Shown here: positions 5,769 through 12,012 of the stretch, one piece after another
Layout: the number at the start of each line of letters is the position of its first letter
How positions within the stretch are numbered: position 1 is the stretch's first letter
From: an uncultured Collinsella sp.
GTDB lineage: Bacteria > Actinomycetota > Coriobacteriia > Coriobacteriales > Coriobacteriaceae
Length of the DNA stretch: 13,386 bases
Direction of reading: 5' to 3'
Assembly: GCA_900544205.1 (NCBI GenBank)
Contig: UQUG01000052.1
Coordinates: forward strand, 1-13,386
Notes under the pieces: model-generated
What the model was told of the DNA's origin: nothing
Seen by the model: the letters and a program-made list of their open reading frames with translations, nothing else
Databases searched by the model: none
Program-made: the position numbers and the translations under genes

Positions 5769-7382
5769 TTACGCCTTGACGGTCGCAACGCCCCTGAAGG
5801 ACATGCTCGTCGTGCCGATGCCCTTGAAGCCATCGAGGGCCTCGCCGTTGGGTGCAGTGGACGGATCGTTCCAGGAAGCGGAGACGGTCTTGACGTGGAC
5901 AACGGGGTACAGAACGGCGTTGTCGGCAATGATGTCGAAGCACTCGTTCCACTTCTTCTGCTGCTCGTCGCCCTCGGCGGCAAGAGCCTCGTCCATGAGG
6001 CCGTGGAGCTTCTGCCACTCAGCGGACTCCTTCCACGGGCAACGGGTCTGCATCCAGACGTTGTCGCCGTACCACCAGTTGAGCAGCAGGTCGGGGTCGG
6101 CGCCGAAGCAGGAAGGATCGCCAGGGGCAAGGAGGATATCGTAGGCCTCGCCGCCGTCGATGGCAGCGTAAGTGGCCGGCGAGGTATCGGTCTGGATGGT
6201 CACATCGAAGCCGAGAGCGTCGAGGTCGTTCTTGACCTGGGCGGCCATGCCCTTGATCTGCTCGTTGTCGGTGGTGCGCAGGGTGATGGCACCCGGGGTG
6301 ATGCCAGACTCCTCGATGAGCTTCTTAGCCTTCTTGGCGTCGGTCTTGTACACCGTGGAAGCCTCATGATAGTTGGTGAAGCTCTTGGGCAGGTAGCAGC
6401 TGGCAGCGGTGGCAAGGCCGGCGAAGGTGTTGCTGACCATCTTCTCGGTGTCGAGCGCATACATGACAGCCTGACGGACCTTGACGTTGTTCCAAGGCTC
6501 CTTGGCGACGTTGAACATGATGAAGCGGGTGCCGAAACCCTGAACGTTATCGATCTTGCAGCCGGCGCTCTCGAGCTGGTCGACGGCGTCAGCGGTAACG
6601 AGCTCCATAACGAGCGTGGAGCCCTCCTGCTGAGCGGTAACGCGAGCGGTGGGGTCGGTCAGGATGCTGTACTGGATCTTCTTATCCTCGGCAGCATACT
6701 CACCGTTGTACTCGGGGTTGGGAACCAAGGTGATCTCGGTATCGGAGATAGAGTCGTACATCCAGGGGCCGGAACCGATCGGCTGCTTGGCGCGATCCTC
6801 CTCGGTCTGGGTGGCCGGGGTAACGCGGACGATGGCCAGACGATCCTTGAGCAGGGAGAAGTTGGGGACCTTAGTCTTGACCGTCACGGTGCTGGCGTCC
6901 TTGGCCTCGATGGACTCGAAGGGCTGGAAGAACGGAGCATAGGTAGCGGAAGCGGCGCAAGCGGTGTAGGAGGCAACGACATCGTCAGCGGTGACCTCGG
7001 TGCCATCGGAGAACTTGGCGCCCTTGCGGATGGTGACCTCGAAAGTGGTGTCGTCCACAGACTTGGGATCGTCGGTGGCGAGCTCGTTGAAGGTGCTGTA
7101 GTCGTGGTAATCGATGCCGTAGAGGCCCTCGACGACGTGCCAGTTAGCACCCAGGCCCACAGCGGAGCCAGTGCTGGCGGGATCGAAGCTGGACGGAGCG
7201 TAAGCGGAACCAGCGGTGATCACGCCGCCGCCACGGTTGGCGGAATCGGTGGAGCCGGAAGCGGAACCCTCGTCGCTAGAGCTGCCACCGCAGCCAGTGA
7301 GACCAAGGCCGGCGACAGCAGCGACGCTGCCGGTGAGGCCGAGGAACGAACGCCTGGACATACCCTTGTTGATGATGGCCAT
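5769..7382 (-). CDS. Tat-type lipoprotein, family-5 extracellular solute-binding protein
   Basis: This is the substrate-capturing component of the ABC importer encoded downstream, anchored to the outer face of the membrane. The 537-residue protein starts MAIINKGMSRRSFLGL. SRRSFLG (residues 9-15) matches the twin-arginine motif, and a hydrophobic stretch leads to the lipobox LTGC with Cys31. A Gly/Ser-rich linker (about 32-55) precedes the folded domain. The typical SBP_bac_5 region includes IRKGAKFSDGTEVTADDV (about 118-135). The ATG at 7382 has AGGAG 5 bases upstream (7388-7392); an in-frame TTG at 7397 has no such support. Family 5 binds peptides, nickel chelates, opines or oligosaccharides, and the linked CE7 esterase makes an acetylated glycan-type ligand plausible. 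The first gene of the operon, it is preceded by a long structured non-coding region. Confidence 0.94.
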   Translation of the reverse strand: MAIINKGMSRRSFLGLTGSVAAVAGLGLTGCGGSSSDEGSASGSTDSANRGGGVITAGSAYAPSSFDPASTGSAVGLGANWHVVEGLYGIDYHDYSTFNELATDDPKSVDDTTFEVTIRKGAKFSDGTEVTADDVVASYTACAASATYAPFFQPFESIEAKDASTVTVKTKVPNFSLLKDRLAIVRVTPATQTEEDRAKQPIGSGPWMYDSISDTEITLVPNPEYNGEYAAEDKKIQYSILTDPTARVTAQQEGSTLVMELVTADAVDQLESAGCKIDNVQGFGTRFIMFNVAKEPWNNVKVRQAVMYALDTEKMVSNTFAGLATAASCYLPKSFTNYHEASTVYKTDAKKAKKLIEESGITPGAITLRTTDNEQIKGMAAQVKNDLDALGFDVTIQTDTSPATYAAIDGGEAYDILLAPGDPSCFGADPDLLLNWWYGDNVWMQTRCPWKESAEWQKLHGLMDEALAAEGDEQQKKWNECFDIIADNAVLYPVVHVKTVSASWNDPSTAPNGEALDGFKGIGTTSMSFRGVATVKA

Positions 7383-7385
7383 GTC

Positions 7386-7404
7386 TTCTCCTATCAATAG
7401 AGAA
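7386..7404 (-). promoter_or_regulatory. Hairpin covering the Shine-Dalgarno of the binding-protein gene
   Basis: In the minus-strand RNA, TTCTC pairs with GAGAA, with a bulged G and a further TA/TA step around a four-base loop. The 3' arm includes most of the AGGAG ribosome binding site of the gene starting at 7382. The stem is short and A-T rich, so it may modulate initiation only weakly or be melted by ribosomes. Confidence 0.4.
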
Positions 7405-7412
7405 TCTTACTC

Positions 7413-7434
7413 GGGAGCACCTAGACGTGCCCCC
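7413..7434 (-). promoter_or_regulatory. G+C-rich leader stem-loop upstream of the binding-protein gene
   Basis: Minus-strand GGGGGCAC pairs with GTGCTCCC around the loop GTCTAG, giving 8 bp with one G-U pair that is an A-C mismatch on the plus strand. It ends 31 bases before the ATG. No U-run follows, so it is not a standard terminator. Its CTCC segment could alternatively pair with the downstream GGAG of the ribosome binding site, a possible switch that is speculative. Confidence 0.45.
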
Positions 7435-7500
7435 GCGCAACTTGCGGACGATATATACCTTACCTACCGACGAACCCAACTGAGGTGCCGCGCTCGGCGA

Positions 7501-7583
7501 CCGATACATACATACGCTTGAACGGTATTTACTACCGTTCACCGAATTCATTGACAAATGATTCGCCAGACAGTATGTATCGG
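7501..7583 (-). promoter_or_regulatory. Nested inverted repeats: candidate structured leader or looped operator
   Basis: CCGATACATAC (7501-7511) and GTATGTATCGG (7573-7583) are perfect 11-bp inverted repeats. Between them lie two more perfect dyads: TCATT-GACA-AATGA (7548-7561) and GAACGGTA-TTTAC-TACCGTTC (7520-7540). As minus-strand RNA this would fold as an 11-bp stem closing two hairpins, a three-way-junction shape. As DNA, the outer arms lie about 72 bp apart centre to centre, near seven helical turns, and could be paired protein sites. The block is about 120 bp upstream of the binding-protein ATG. The dyads are seen directly; either function is inferred. Confidence 0.5.
7529..7557 (-). 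promoter_or_regulatory. Candidate sigma70-type promoter for the transporter operon
   Basis: On the minus strand TTGTCA (7552-7557) is followed after 17 bp by TAGTAA (7529-7534). The -35 matches TTGACA at five of six positions, but the -10 is weak. The 21-bp palindrome 7520-7540 covers the -10, an arrangement typical of a repressor operator. Other -35-like boxes upstream are TTGACT (7641-7646), with an extended TGCTATCCT at a 20-bp spacing, and TTGACG (7604-7609). The true start therefore remains open. Confidence 0.3.
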
Positions 7584-7680
7584 CGAGGTGAGATATCAGT
7601 CTTCGTCAACCCGCAGGATAGCAGGGTTTTCGCTTGGGTTAGTCAAACGTTTTAGCGTTAATAAAACCCGAAACCAGCAG

Positions 7681-7722
7681 GCAATCATGGCGAAATAAAT
7701 GGTTGAAAATCGCGCAATCATG
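7681..7722. repeat. Pair of 9-bp direct repeats, GCAATCATG
   Basis: GCAATCATG occurs at 7681-7689 and 7714-7722, 33 bp apart start to start, close to three helical turns. The pair lies just downstream of the uvrC stop and upstream of the candidate promoters of the transporter operon. It could be a regulator site on one face of the helix; chance is possible for so short a motif. Confidence 0.4.
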
Positions 7723-7746
7723 TATATCAGTTGTTTAGGCTCGTGT

Positions 7747-9693
7747 TTAGCTATCGGAATGGCCAGCCGCCGCCTCGGCGCGCTCGGCATTCCATGCAAC
7801 GAGCGCCTCGTGGACCGCCTTGGCAACATCGGCAGGTATGCCGCGAACTTCCGCGATCTCTTGCTCGCTCGCCGCGCGCAAACGCTTCATCGAGCCAAAA
7901 TGGCGCATAAGGGCACGTTTTCTGGTGGGTCCCACGCCCGGAACGTCATCGAGTACCGAAACCGTCATGGCTTTATCGCGCAACTCACGGTGGAACGTGA
8001 TGGCAAATCGGTGGGACTCATCGCGTACCTGTTTAATTAGATAGAGCGAAGCAGACCCGGTCGGCAGCACGACAGGAGTCTCGTCCCAAGGCACAAAAAC
8101 TTCCTCGTCGGCCTTCGCCAAGCCACAAACTGGTATATCGAGCCCAAGAGCCTCAAGTTGCTTGATCGCAGCGGTCAATTGCGGCTTACCGCCATCGACA
8201 ACGAGCAAATCGGGGCGCGAGCCAAAGCGCTCGTCGGCCATGCGCTCGGGAGCATAGCGTCGTCCCAAAACCTCGGACATCGACACGAAGTCGTTTGCCT
8301 CGTCCAATTCGGCCTGAATTTTAAAACGACGGTACTGGCTCTTGTCGGCGCGCCCGTTGGTAAACACCACCATCGAGGCGACCGTAAAGGTGCCATGCAG
8401 TGTAGAGATATCGAAGCACTCGATACGCAACGGCGGCGATGGCAGCGCCAACGCACTTTCGAGCTCCAGGAGCGCTTGATTGGTGCGGTCGTCAGCGTAC
8501 CCCGTTCGCATCATGTAGCGCATGAGGGCATGGCGCGCATTTTTGGATGCCATATCGAGCAAACGGTGCTTTTCGCCACGCTGCGGCCTATGGAGATGGC
8601 AGGAACGCTCACGCTTGCCCGCAAGCCACTCCCCCAGCGCCTCCGCATCCTCAAGCTCGACGGAAAGGTTGACCTCAGCTGGAATATCAGCCGTCTCGTC
8701 GTAATAGCGCTTAAGAAAGCCCGACTGGAGCTCTTCCTCGTCAACATCAAGACCCTTGTCGAGAATGAACTCGCAGGTGCGAACTGTTCGGCCCTCGCGA
8801 ACGACGAAGACGCAAGCGGCGGAGATGGTCTCCTCGCGATAGAACCCGATGACATCGATATCGACACTGGAGGGAAAAACGACTTGCTGACGATCGTCCA
8901 GACCCCTGATGACCTCCAAACGACGTTTGACGCGTGCCGCGCGCTCAAAGTCGAGCGCCTCGGCGGCATCCGTCATCTCGGAGGTCAGCTCATCGACGAC
9001 ATCCTTGCGATGGCCCGACAAAAAGCGCTCGACACGCTTGACGTTCTTGGCATAGTCTGCCGGGGAAATCGCGCCGACACACGCACCCGGGCCGCGCCCG
9101 ACATGGTAGTCAAAGCAGGGACGCCCGTTTTGTGCGCAAATCATATTGACGATGTCTTCCTCGCCCTTGTGGGACTCGATGGTACGGCGACAACGACGCC
9201 ACTCCGCACAGGATGCAGAGCAGATGGGGATAACCTTGCGCAGCGTATCTATCGTCTCACGTGCCGCACGGCTATCGGTATAGGGTCCAAAATAGCGCGT
9301 TCCCGGCTTATGACGCTCACGCGTGTATTTGATCGCGGGATACAGGTCGCCCTTTGTAATGGCGATAAAGGGGTAGCTCTTGTCATCCTTGAGGTCGACG
9401 TTAAAGTACGGATGGTACTGGCCGATCAGGTTGCGCTCGAGTACAAGCGCCTCATGCTCGGTTTCGACAACGATGTAGTCAAAGCTCGCCACCAGCTGCA
9501 TCATCAGCGGGATCTTTTGACGCTCATCCTGCAGTGTCACGTATTGACGCATGCGGGCGCGCAGGTTTTTCGCCTTGCCCACGTAGATGACATCGCCCTT
9601 GGCATCCTTCCAAAGGTAGCATCCGGGCTGTGTGGGAACGCGCGAAACCTGCTCGGCAAGCGTTGGTATGTTGTCGTGACCGGCCACGCGCAC
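7747..9693 (-). CDS. uvrC: UvrABC excision-repair endonuclease subunit C
   Basis: UvrC cuts the damaged strand on both sides of the lesion after UvrA/UvrB recognition in nucleotide excision repair. The 648 residues carry the full architecture: GIY-YIG nuclease (about 20-97, with GCYLW and VIYVGKAKNLRAR), a UVR/UvrB-binding segment (about 232-262), and the RNase-H-like nuclease with D428 (FDIS), D500 (VVDGG) and H561 (DESHR). A helix-hairpin-helix region (about 583-640) follows. The cysteine region between the first two domains is odd: it has Cys at 158, 162, 168, 186, 193 and 205, and the usual RPC...RCxAPCVG ends here as GRGPGACVG. The gene abuts murJ (TAG followed by GTG). GTG 9693 is the upstream start; GTG 9687 has a slightly better AGGTG upstream, so the start is uncertain by two codons. 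Confidence 0.96.
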   Translation of the reverse strand: MRVAGHDNIPTLAEQVSRVPTQPGCYLWKDAKGDVIYVGKAKNLRARMRQYVTLQDERQKIPLMMQLVASFDYIVVETEHEALVLERNLIGQYHPYFNVDLKDDKSYPFIAITKGDLYPAIKYTRERHKPGTRYFGPYTDSRAARETIDTLRKVIPICSASCAEWRRCRRTIESHKGEEDIVNMICAQNGRPCFDYHVGRGPGACVGAISPADYAKNVKRVERFLSGHRKDVVDELTSEMTDAAEALDFERAARVKRRLEVIRGLDDRQQVVFPSSVDIDVIGFYREETISAACVFVVREGRTVRTCEFILDKGLDVDEEELQSGFLKRYYDETADIPAEVNLSVELEDAEALGEWLAGKRERSCHLHRPQRGEKHRLLDMASKNARHALMRYMMRTGYADDRTNQALLELESALALPSPPLRIECFDISTLHGTFTVASMVVFTNGRADKSQYRRFKIQAELDEANDFVSMSEVLGRRYAPERMADERFGSRPDLLVVDGGKPQLTAAIKQLEALGLDIPVCGLAKADEEVFVPWDETPVVLPTGSASLYLIKQVRDESHRFAITFHRELRDKAMTVSVLDDVPGVGPTRKRALMRHFGSMKRLRAASEQEIAEVRGIPADVAKAVHEALVAWNAERAEAAAGHSDS

Positions 9694-11376
9694 CTACTTG
9701 CGACGAAGCAGCGCCGAGACCTCGGGCATCTTAAGGACGACGGCAAGGCCAAAGGTAACAACAAGCGAGGCGACACCCGCAACGCAAACGTAGCCAAGAG
9801 TAATCAGAATCGAGCCGCCAAGTGCCCCGACAAAGTGTTCAAGCGCCCACATGACGCCGGCGCCTGCGGCAGCACCTAGGCCACCGAGCAAAAGGCCAAA
9901 GAAACCGCCATGTAGGATAGATTTGACCTGAAGGCCACGCAGGCGACGACGCAGCCACCACAGCGAACAGCCGACCAAGATCACGTAGTCGACGACATAC
10001 GAAAGCGCGATTGCCGGCATACCGAAGCCCAGCACAACGCCAAACAGCAGAACCGAGCCGGCCTGGCCGATGGCGGAATACAGGCAATAGCGGCTATAGG
10101 GCTTCATGTCGAGCAAGGCAGAGAAGCTCTTCTGCATCAACACGACCACGCCGTAGAGCGGCAGCGAGAGCGCCAGGTAGACAAGGTACTCGGACACCAG
10201 CGCCACGCCGGATTCATCGAACTTGCCAGCACAGTAGATCATATTGAGCGGACGTGCGAAGACAATCAGGTACAGTGCGAACGGAATCAGGAAGAACAGC
10301 ATCTGGGCGACGCCACGCGAAATGCCCGTGCGAACGCTGTCGTAATCCTTCTCCTGTGCGTCATGAGAGAGCTCGGTATAGAGCGCCGTCGAAAGCGAGG
10401 CGGCAATCAGCGCGTAGGGCAGCGTGTACCACAGGCGCGCATAGGCGATGACGGAAGGACCCGTCTCGGGCTGGACCACCAGCGCGGCAGCGTTGGTGAT
10501 AGAAGTCGAGACAAACATGCACACCGTGGCGAGCAGCGTCGGGATACCGAGCGCAATCGTCTGGCGCAGCGCGGGGTCCTTAAAGTCGATATGGATATGG
10601 GGATGCACGCCGTGCTTGCCAAGCGCGGGAATCTGACATGCCATCTGAACAAAGACACCGAGGGTCGTACCGGCCGCAATCAAGATGATGCCGGCACGTT
10701 CGCCAAACTGTGCGGACACGGGCGCAAAACCCATAAAGCTCGCAATGACGATCACATTGTTGAGGACCGGGGCAAACGTCGACCAGAAGTAGTCGCGGTG
10801 TGCGTTGAGAACGCCCGAGAACACCGAGCCCAAACCATAAAACAGAATCTGGATGGCAAAGAAACGGAACATGAACGCAGCGGTATCCATGCTGCCACCG
10901 TCACCCGAAAGGAACGATTGCGTCCAGATAAAGCCCGGGGCGAACACGGTCCCCAGCAACGAAATGCCACCCAGCACTAAAAGCAGAATGCCGAGCAGGT
11001 TGCCCACGTACTCGTTCGAGGCCTCGCGACCCTGCTCACGCCTCACGCCCATGTACACGGGCAAAAACGCCGTCACGAGCATGCCACCCATCACGAGTTC
11101 GTAGAGCATATTGGGCAGGTTGTTGGCGACCTGATAGGAGGACGAGAGTAGCGACATGCCGATAGCGGCCGCCATTGCCCACGTGCGGATAAAACCGGTG
11201 ACGCGAGACACGATAGTCAGGATGGTCATAAGCCCGGCGGAACGACCAACCGTGGAGTAGTCCGACGAGCCCATGTCGTCAGTGTCATCTCGCGACGAAG
11301 AAGCTTCGGATGAGGGTGTCTGAGGCGCAGATTCTTTTGCAAAATGAGCTCCGCGCTTCAATTCTTCCTGCGGCAT
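9694..11376 (-). CDS. murJ: MurJ/MviN lipid II flippase
   Basis: MurJ is a polytopic inner-membrane protein of the MOP superfamily that flips lipid II for peptidoglycan synthesis. The 560 residues consist of a hydrophilic, Ser/Asp-rich N-terminal tail (about 1-45) followed by a long series of hydrophobic helices. The characteristic first-helix segment VSRVTGFIRTWAMAAAIG includes Arg64, and NLPNMLYELVMGGMLVTAFLPV (split here across positions 86-107) matches the family. The tail makes the protein slightly longer than many MurJ proteins. ATG at 11376 has GAGAGGA about 7 bases upstream and lies 3 bases after the ybaK stop. An internal ATG at residue 35 is a less likely alternative. The gene is expected to be co-transcribed with ybaK and uvrC. 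Family assignment is strong. Confidence 0.95.
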   Translation of the reverse strand: MPQEELKRGAHFAKESAPQTPSSEASSSRDDTDDMGSSDYSTVGRSAGLMTILTIVSRVTGFIRTWAMAAAIGMSLLSSSYQVANNLPNMLYELVMGGMLVTAFLPVYMGVRREQGREASNEYVGNLLGILLLVLGGISLLGTVFAPGFIWTQSFLSGDGGSMDTAAFMFRFFAIQILFYGLGSVFSGVLNAHRDYFWSTFAPVLNNVIVIASFMGFAPVSAQFGERAGIILIAAGTTLGVFVQMACQIPALGKHGVHPHIHIDFKDPALRQTIALGIPTLLATVCMFVSTSITNAAALVVQPETGPSVIAYARLWYTLPYALIAASLSTALYTELSHDAQEKDYDSVRTGISRGVAQMLFFLIPFALYLIVFARPLNMIYCAGKFDESGVALVSEYLVYLALSLPLYGVVVLMQKSFSALLDMKPYSRYCLYSAIGQAGSVLLFGVVLGFGMPAIALSYVVDYVILVGCSLWWLRRRLRGLQVKSILHGGFFGLLLGGLGAAAGAGVMWALEHFVGALGGSILITLGYVCVAGVASLVVTFGLAVVLKMPEVSALLRRK

Positions 11377-11379
11377 CGC

Positions 11380-11880
11380 TCAGTCCTCTCTCGTAATCGC
11401 GGCAACCGTCGCCCCGCAAAATGCAATTAAATCATCGGGTGCAAGCTCGAGCTGATAACCACGCTTGCCTCCCGAAATAAAAATGGTATCCCAAAGGACA
11501 CACGTCTCATCAATGAGCGTCCGGTAGCGTTTTTTCATACCGACCGGGCTGCAGCCGCCGCGAACGTAGCCAGTCGCCGCAAGCAAATCCTTCACATGCA
11601 TCATAACCAAGGACTTCTCCCCCGCGGCACGCGCGGCGGACTTTAGATCGAGCTCATCGGCAACAGGGATGCAGCACACGACATGGTCGTTGGACGGCGT
11701 CACGCAGACCAAGGTCTTAAATCCTTGACCGGGCTCCTCGCCAAGCTGCTCCGAAATCGCGACCCCCAGGCCCACCGACTCATCACCATCGTCTTCGTAC
11801 GTATGTAGAACATAGGAAATGCCGGCGCTTTCCAGCTCGCGCATCGCATTGGTTTTTGGCGTCTTTACAGCCTTTGCCAT
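11380..11880 (-). CDS. ybaK: YbaK/EbsC-family Cys-tRNA(Pro) deacylase
   Basis: This is a free-standing trans-editing protein of the YbaK/ProX superfamily, which hydrolyses Cys-tRNA(Pro) made in error by prolyl-tRNA synthetase. The 166 residues show the family pattern: an N-terminal MAKAVKTPKTNAMRELESAG, the conserved Lys in FKTLVCV, the strand HVVCCIPVADELDLK, then TGYVRGGCSPVGMKKR and the C-terminal ISGGKRGYQLELAPDDLIAF. ATG at 11880 is chosen because AAAGGA (11887-11892) is 6 bases upstream and the protein then begins like its relatives. A longer frame back to 11976 would add 32 residues without homology and would cover the candidate promoter. It is the first gene of the ybaK-murJ-uvrC group. 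Confidence 0.93.
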   Translation of the reverse strand: MAKAVKTPKTNAMRELESAGISYVLHTYEDDGDESVGLGVAISEQLGEEPGQGFKTLVCVTPSNDHVVCCIPVADELDLKSAARAAGEKSLVMMHVKDLLAATGYVRGGCSPVGMKKRYRTLIDETCVLWDTIFISGGKRGYQLELAPDDLIAFCGATVAAITRED

Positions 11881-11917
11881 GACATATCCTTTCCCTCGCA
11901 TTCGGACGCAAAGATTA

Positions 11918-11948
11918 AGTATATGTCCAATTCGGCTGCATACGTCAC
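11918..11948 (-). promoter_or_regulatory. Candidate promoter of the ybaK-murJ-uvrC group
   Basis: Minus-strand TATACT (11918-11923) matches the -10 consensus at five of six positions. It lies about 38 bases before the ybaK ATG, giving a short leader. The best -35 is GTGACG (11943-11948) with a long 19-bp spacer, so that half is weak. Confidence 0.4.
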
Positions 11949-11961
11949 TTCGGCACAGCAA

Positions 11962-11992
11962 GCGCCATCGAATCACAAGGAGTCGATGGCGC
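11962..11992 (-). terminator. Stem-loop after uvrA, possible terminator
   Basis: GCGCCATCGA (11962-11971) and TCGATGGCGC (11983-11992) form a perfect 10-bp stem with an 11-base loop. It begins about 20 bases past the uvrA stop and lies upstream of the ybaK promoter, which is the place for a terminator. The minus-strand bases that follow (TTGCTGTGCC) are not a U-tract, so termination may be partial or need Rho. Confidence 0.5.
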
Positions 11993-12012
11993 CCATAAAC
12001 TGAATCGCCTAT

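Larger units (their letters stand above)
7383..7746. other. 364-bp non-coding region between uvrC and the transporter operon
   Basis: No convincing gene lies here on either strand. It contains the leader dyads and candidate promoter listed separately, and an AACCC(T)GC/GCGGGTT hairpin near 7609-7627. Also present are an A-T-rich inverted repeat GTTTTA/TAAAAC near 7650-7668 and two copies of GCAATCATG (7681-7689 and 7714-7722). No strong intrinsic terminator is visible directly after the uvrC stop at 7747. Confidence 0.7.

Noticed and set aside
5895..7400. A 501-codon plus-strand open frame opposite the binding-protein gene
   Set aside because: Same codon-aligned antisense effect as above. 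The sense strand has a complete SBP_bac_5 protein with signal, lipobox and ribosome binding site, whereas the antisense product resembles nothing.
7276..7557. A short minus-strand frame beginning in the leader region and overlapping the binding-protein gene
   Set aside because: It would start with TTG inside the dyad block, runs out of frame into the binding-protein gene, and has no ribosome binding site or recognisable content. It is not a convincing leader peptide.
7603..7669. Intrinsic terminator for uvrC
   Set aside because: The inverted repeats here are either A-T rich (GTTTTA/TAAAAC) or lack a following U-run on the minus strand, so I could not support a terminator call.
8158..9879. 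A 573-codon plus-strand open frame opposite uvrC
   Set aside because: It is in the same triplet register as uvrC and is explained by codon avoidance; the sense strand carries all UvrC motifs.
11881..11976. N-terminal extension of ybaK to 11976
   Set aside because: The extra 32 residues have no family similarity and would overlap the candidate promoter. The ATG at 11880 has a well-placed AAAGGA.
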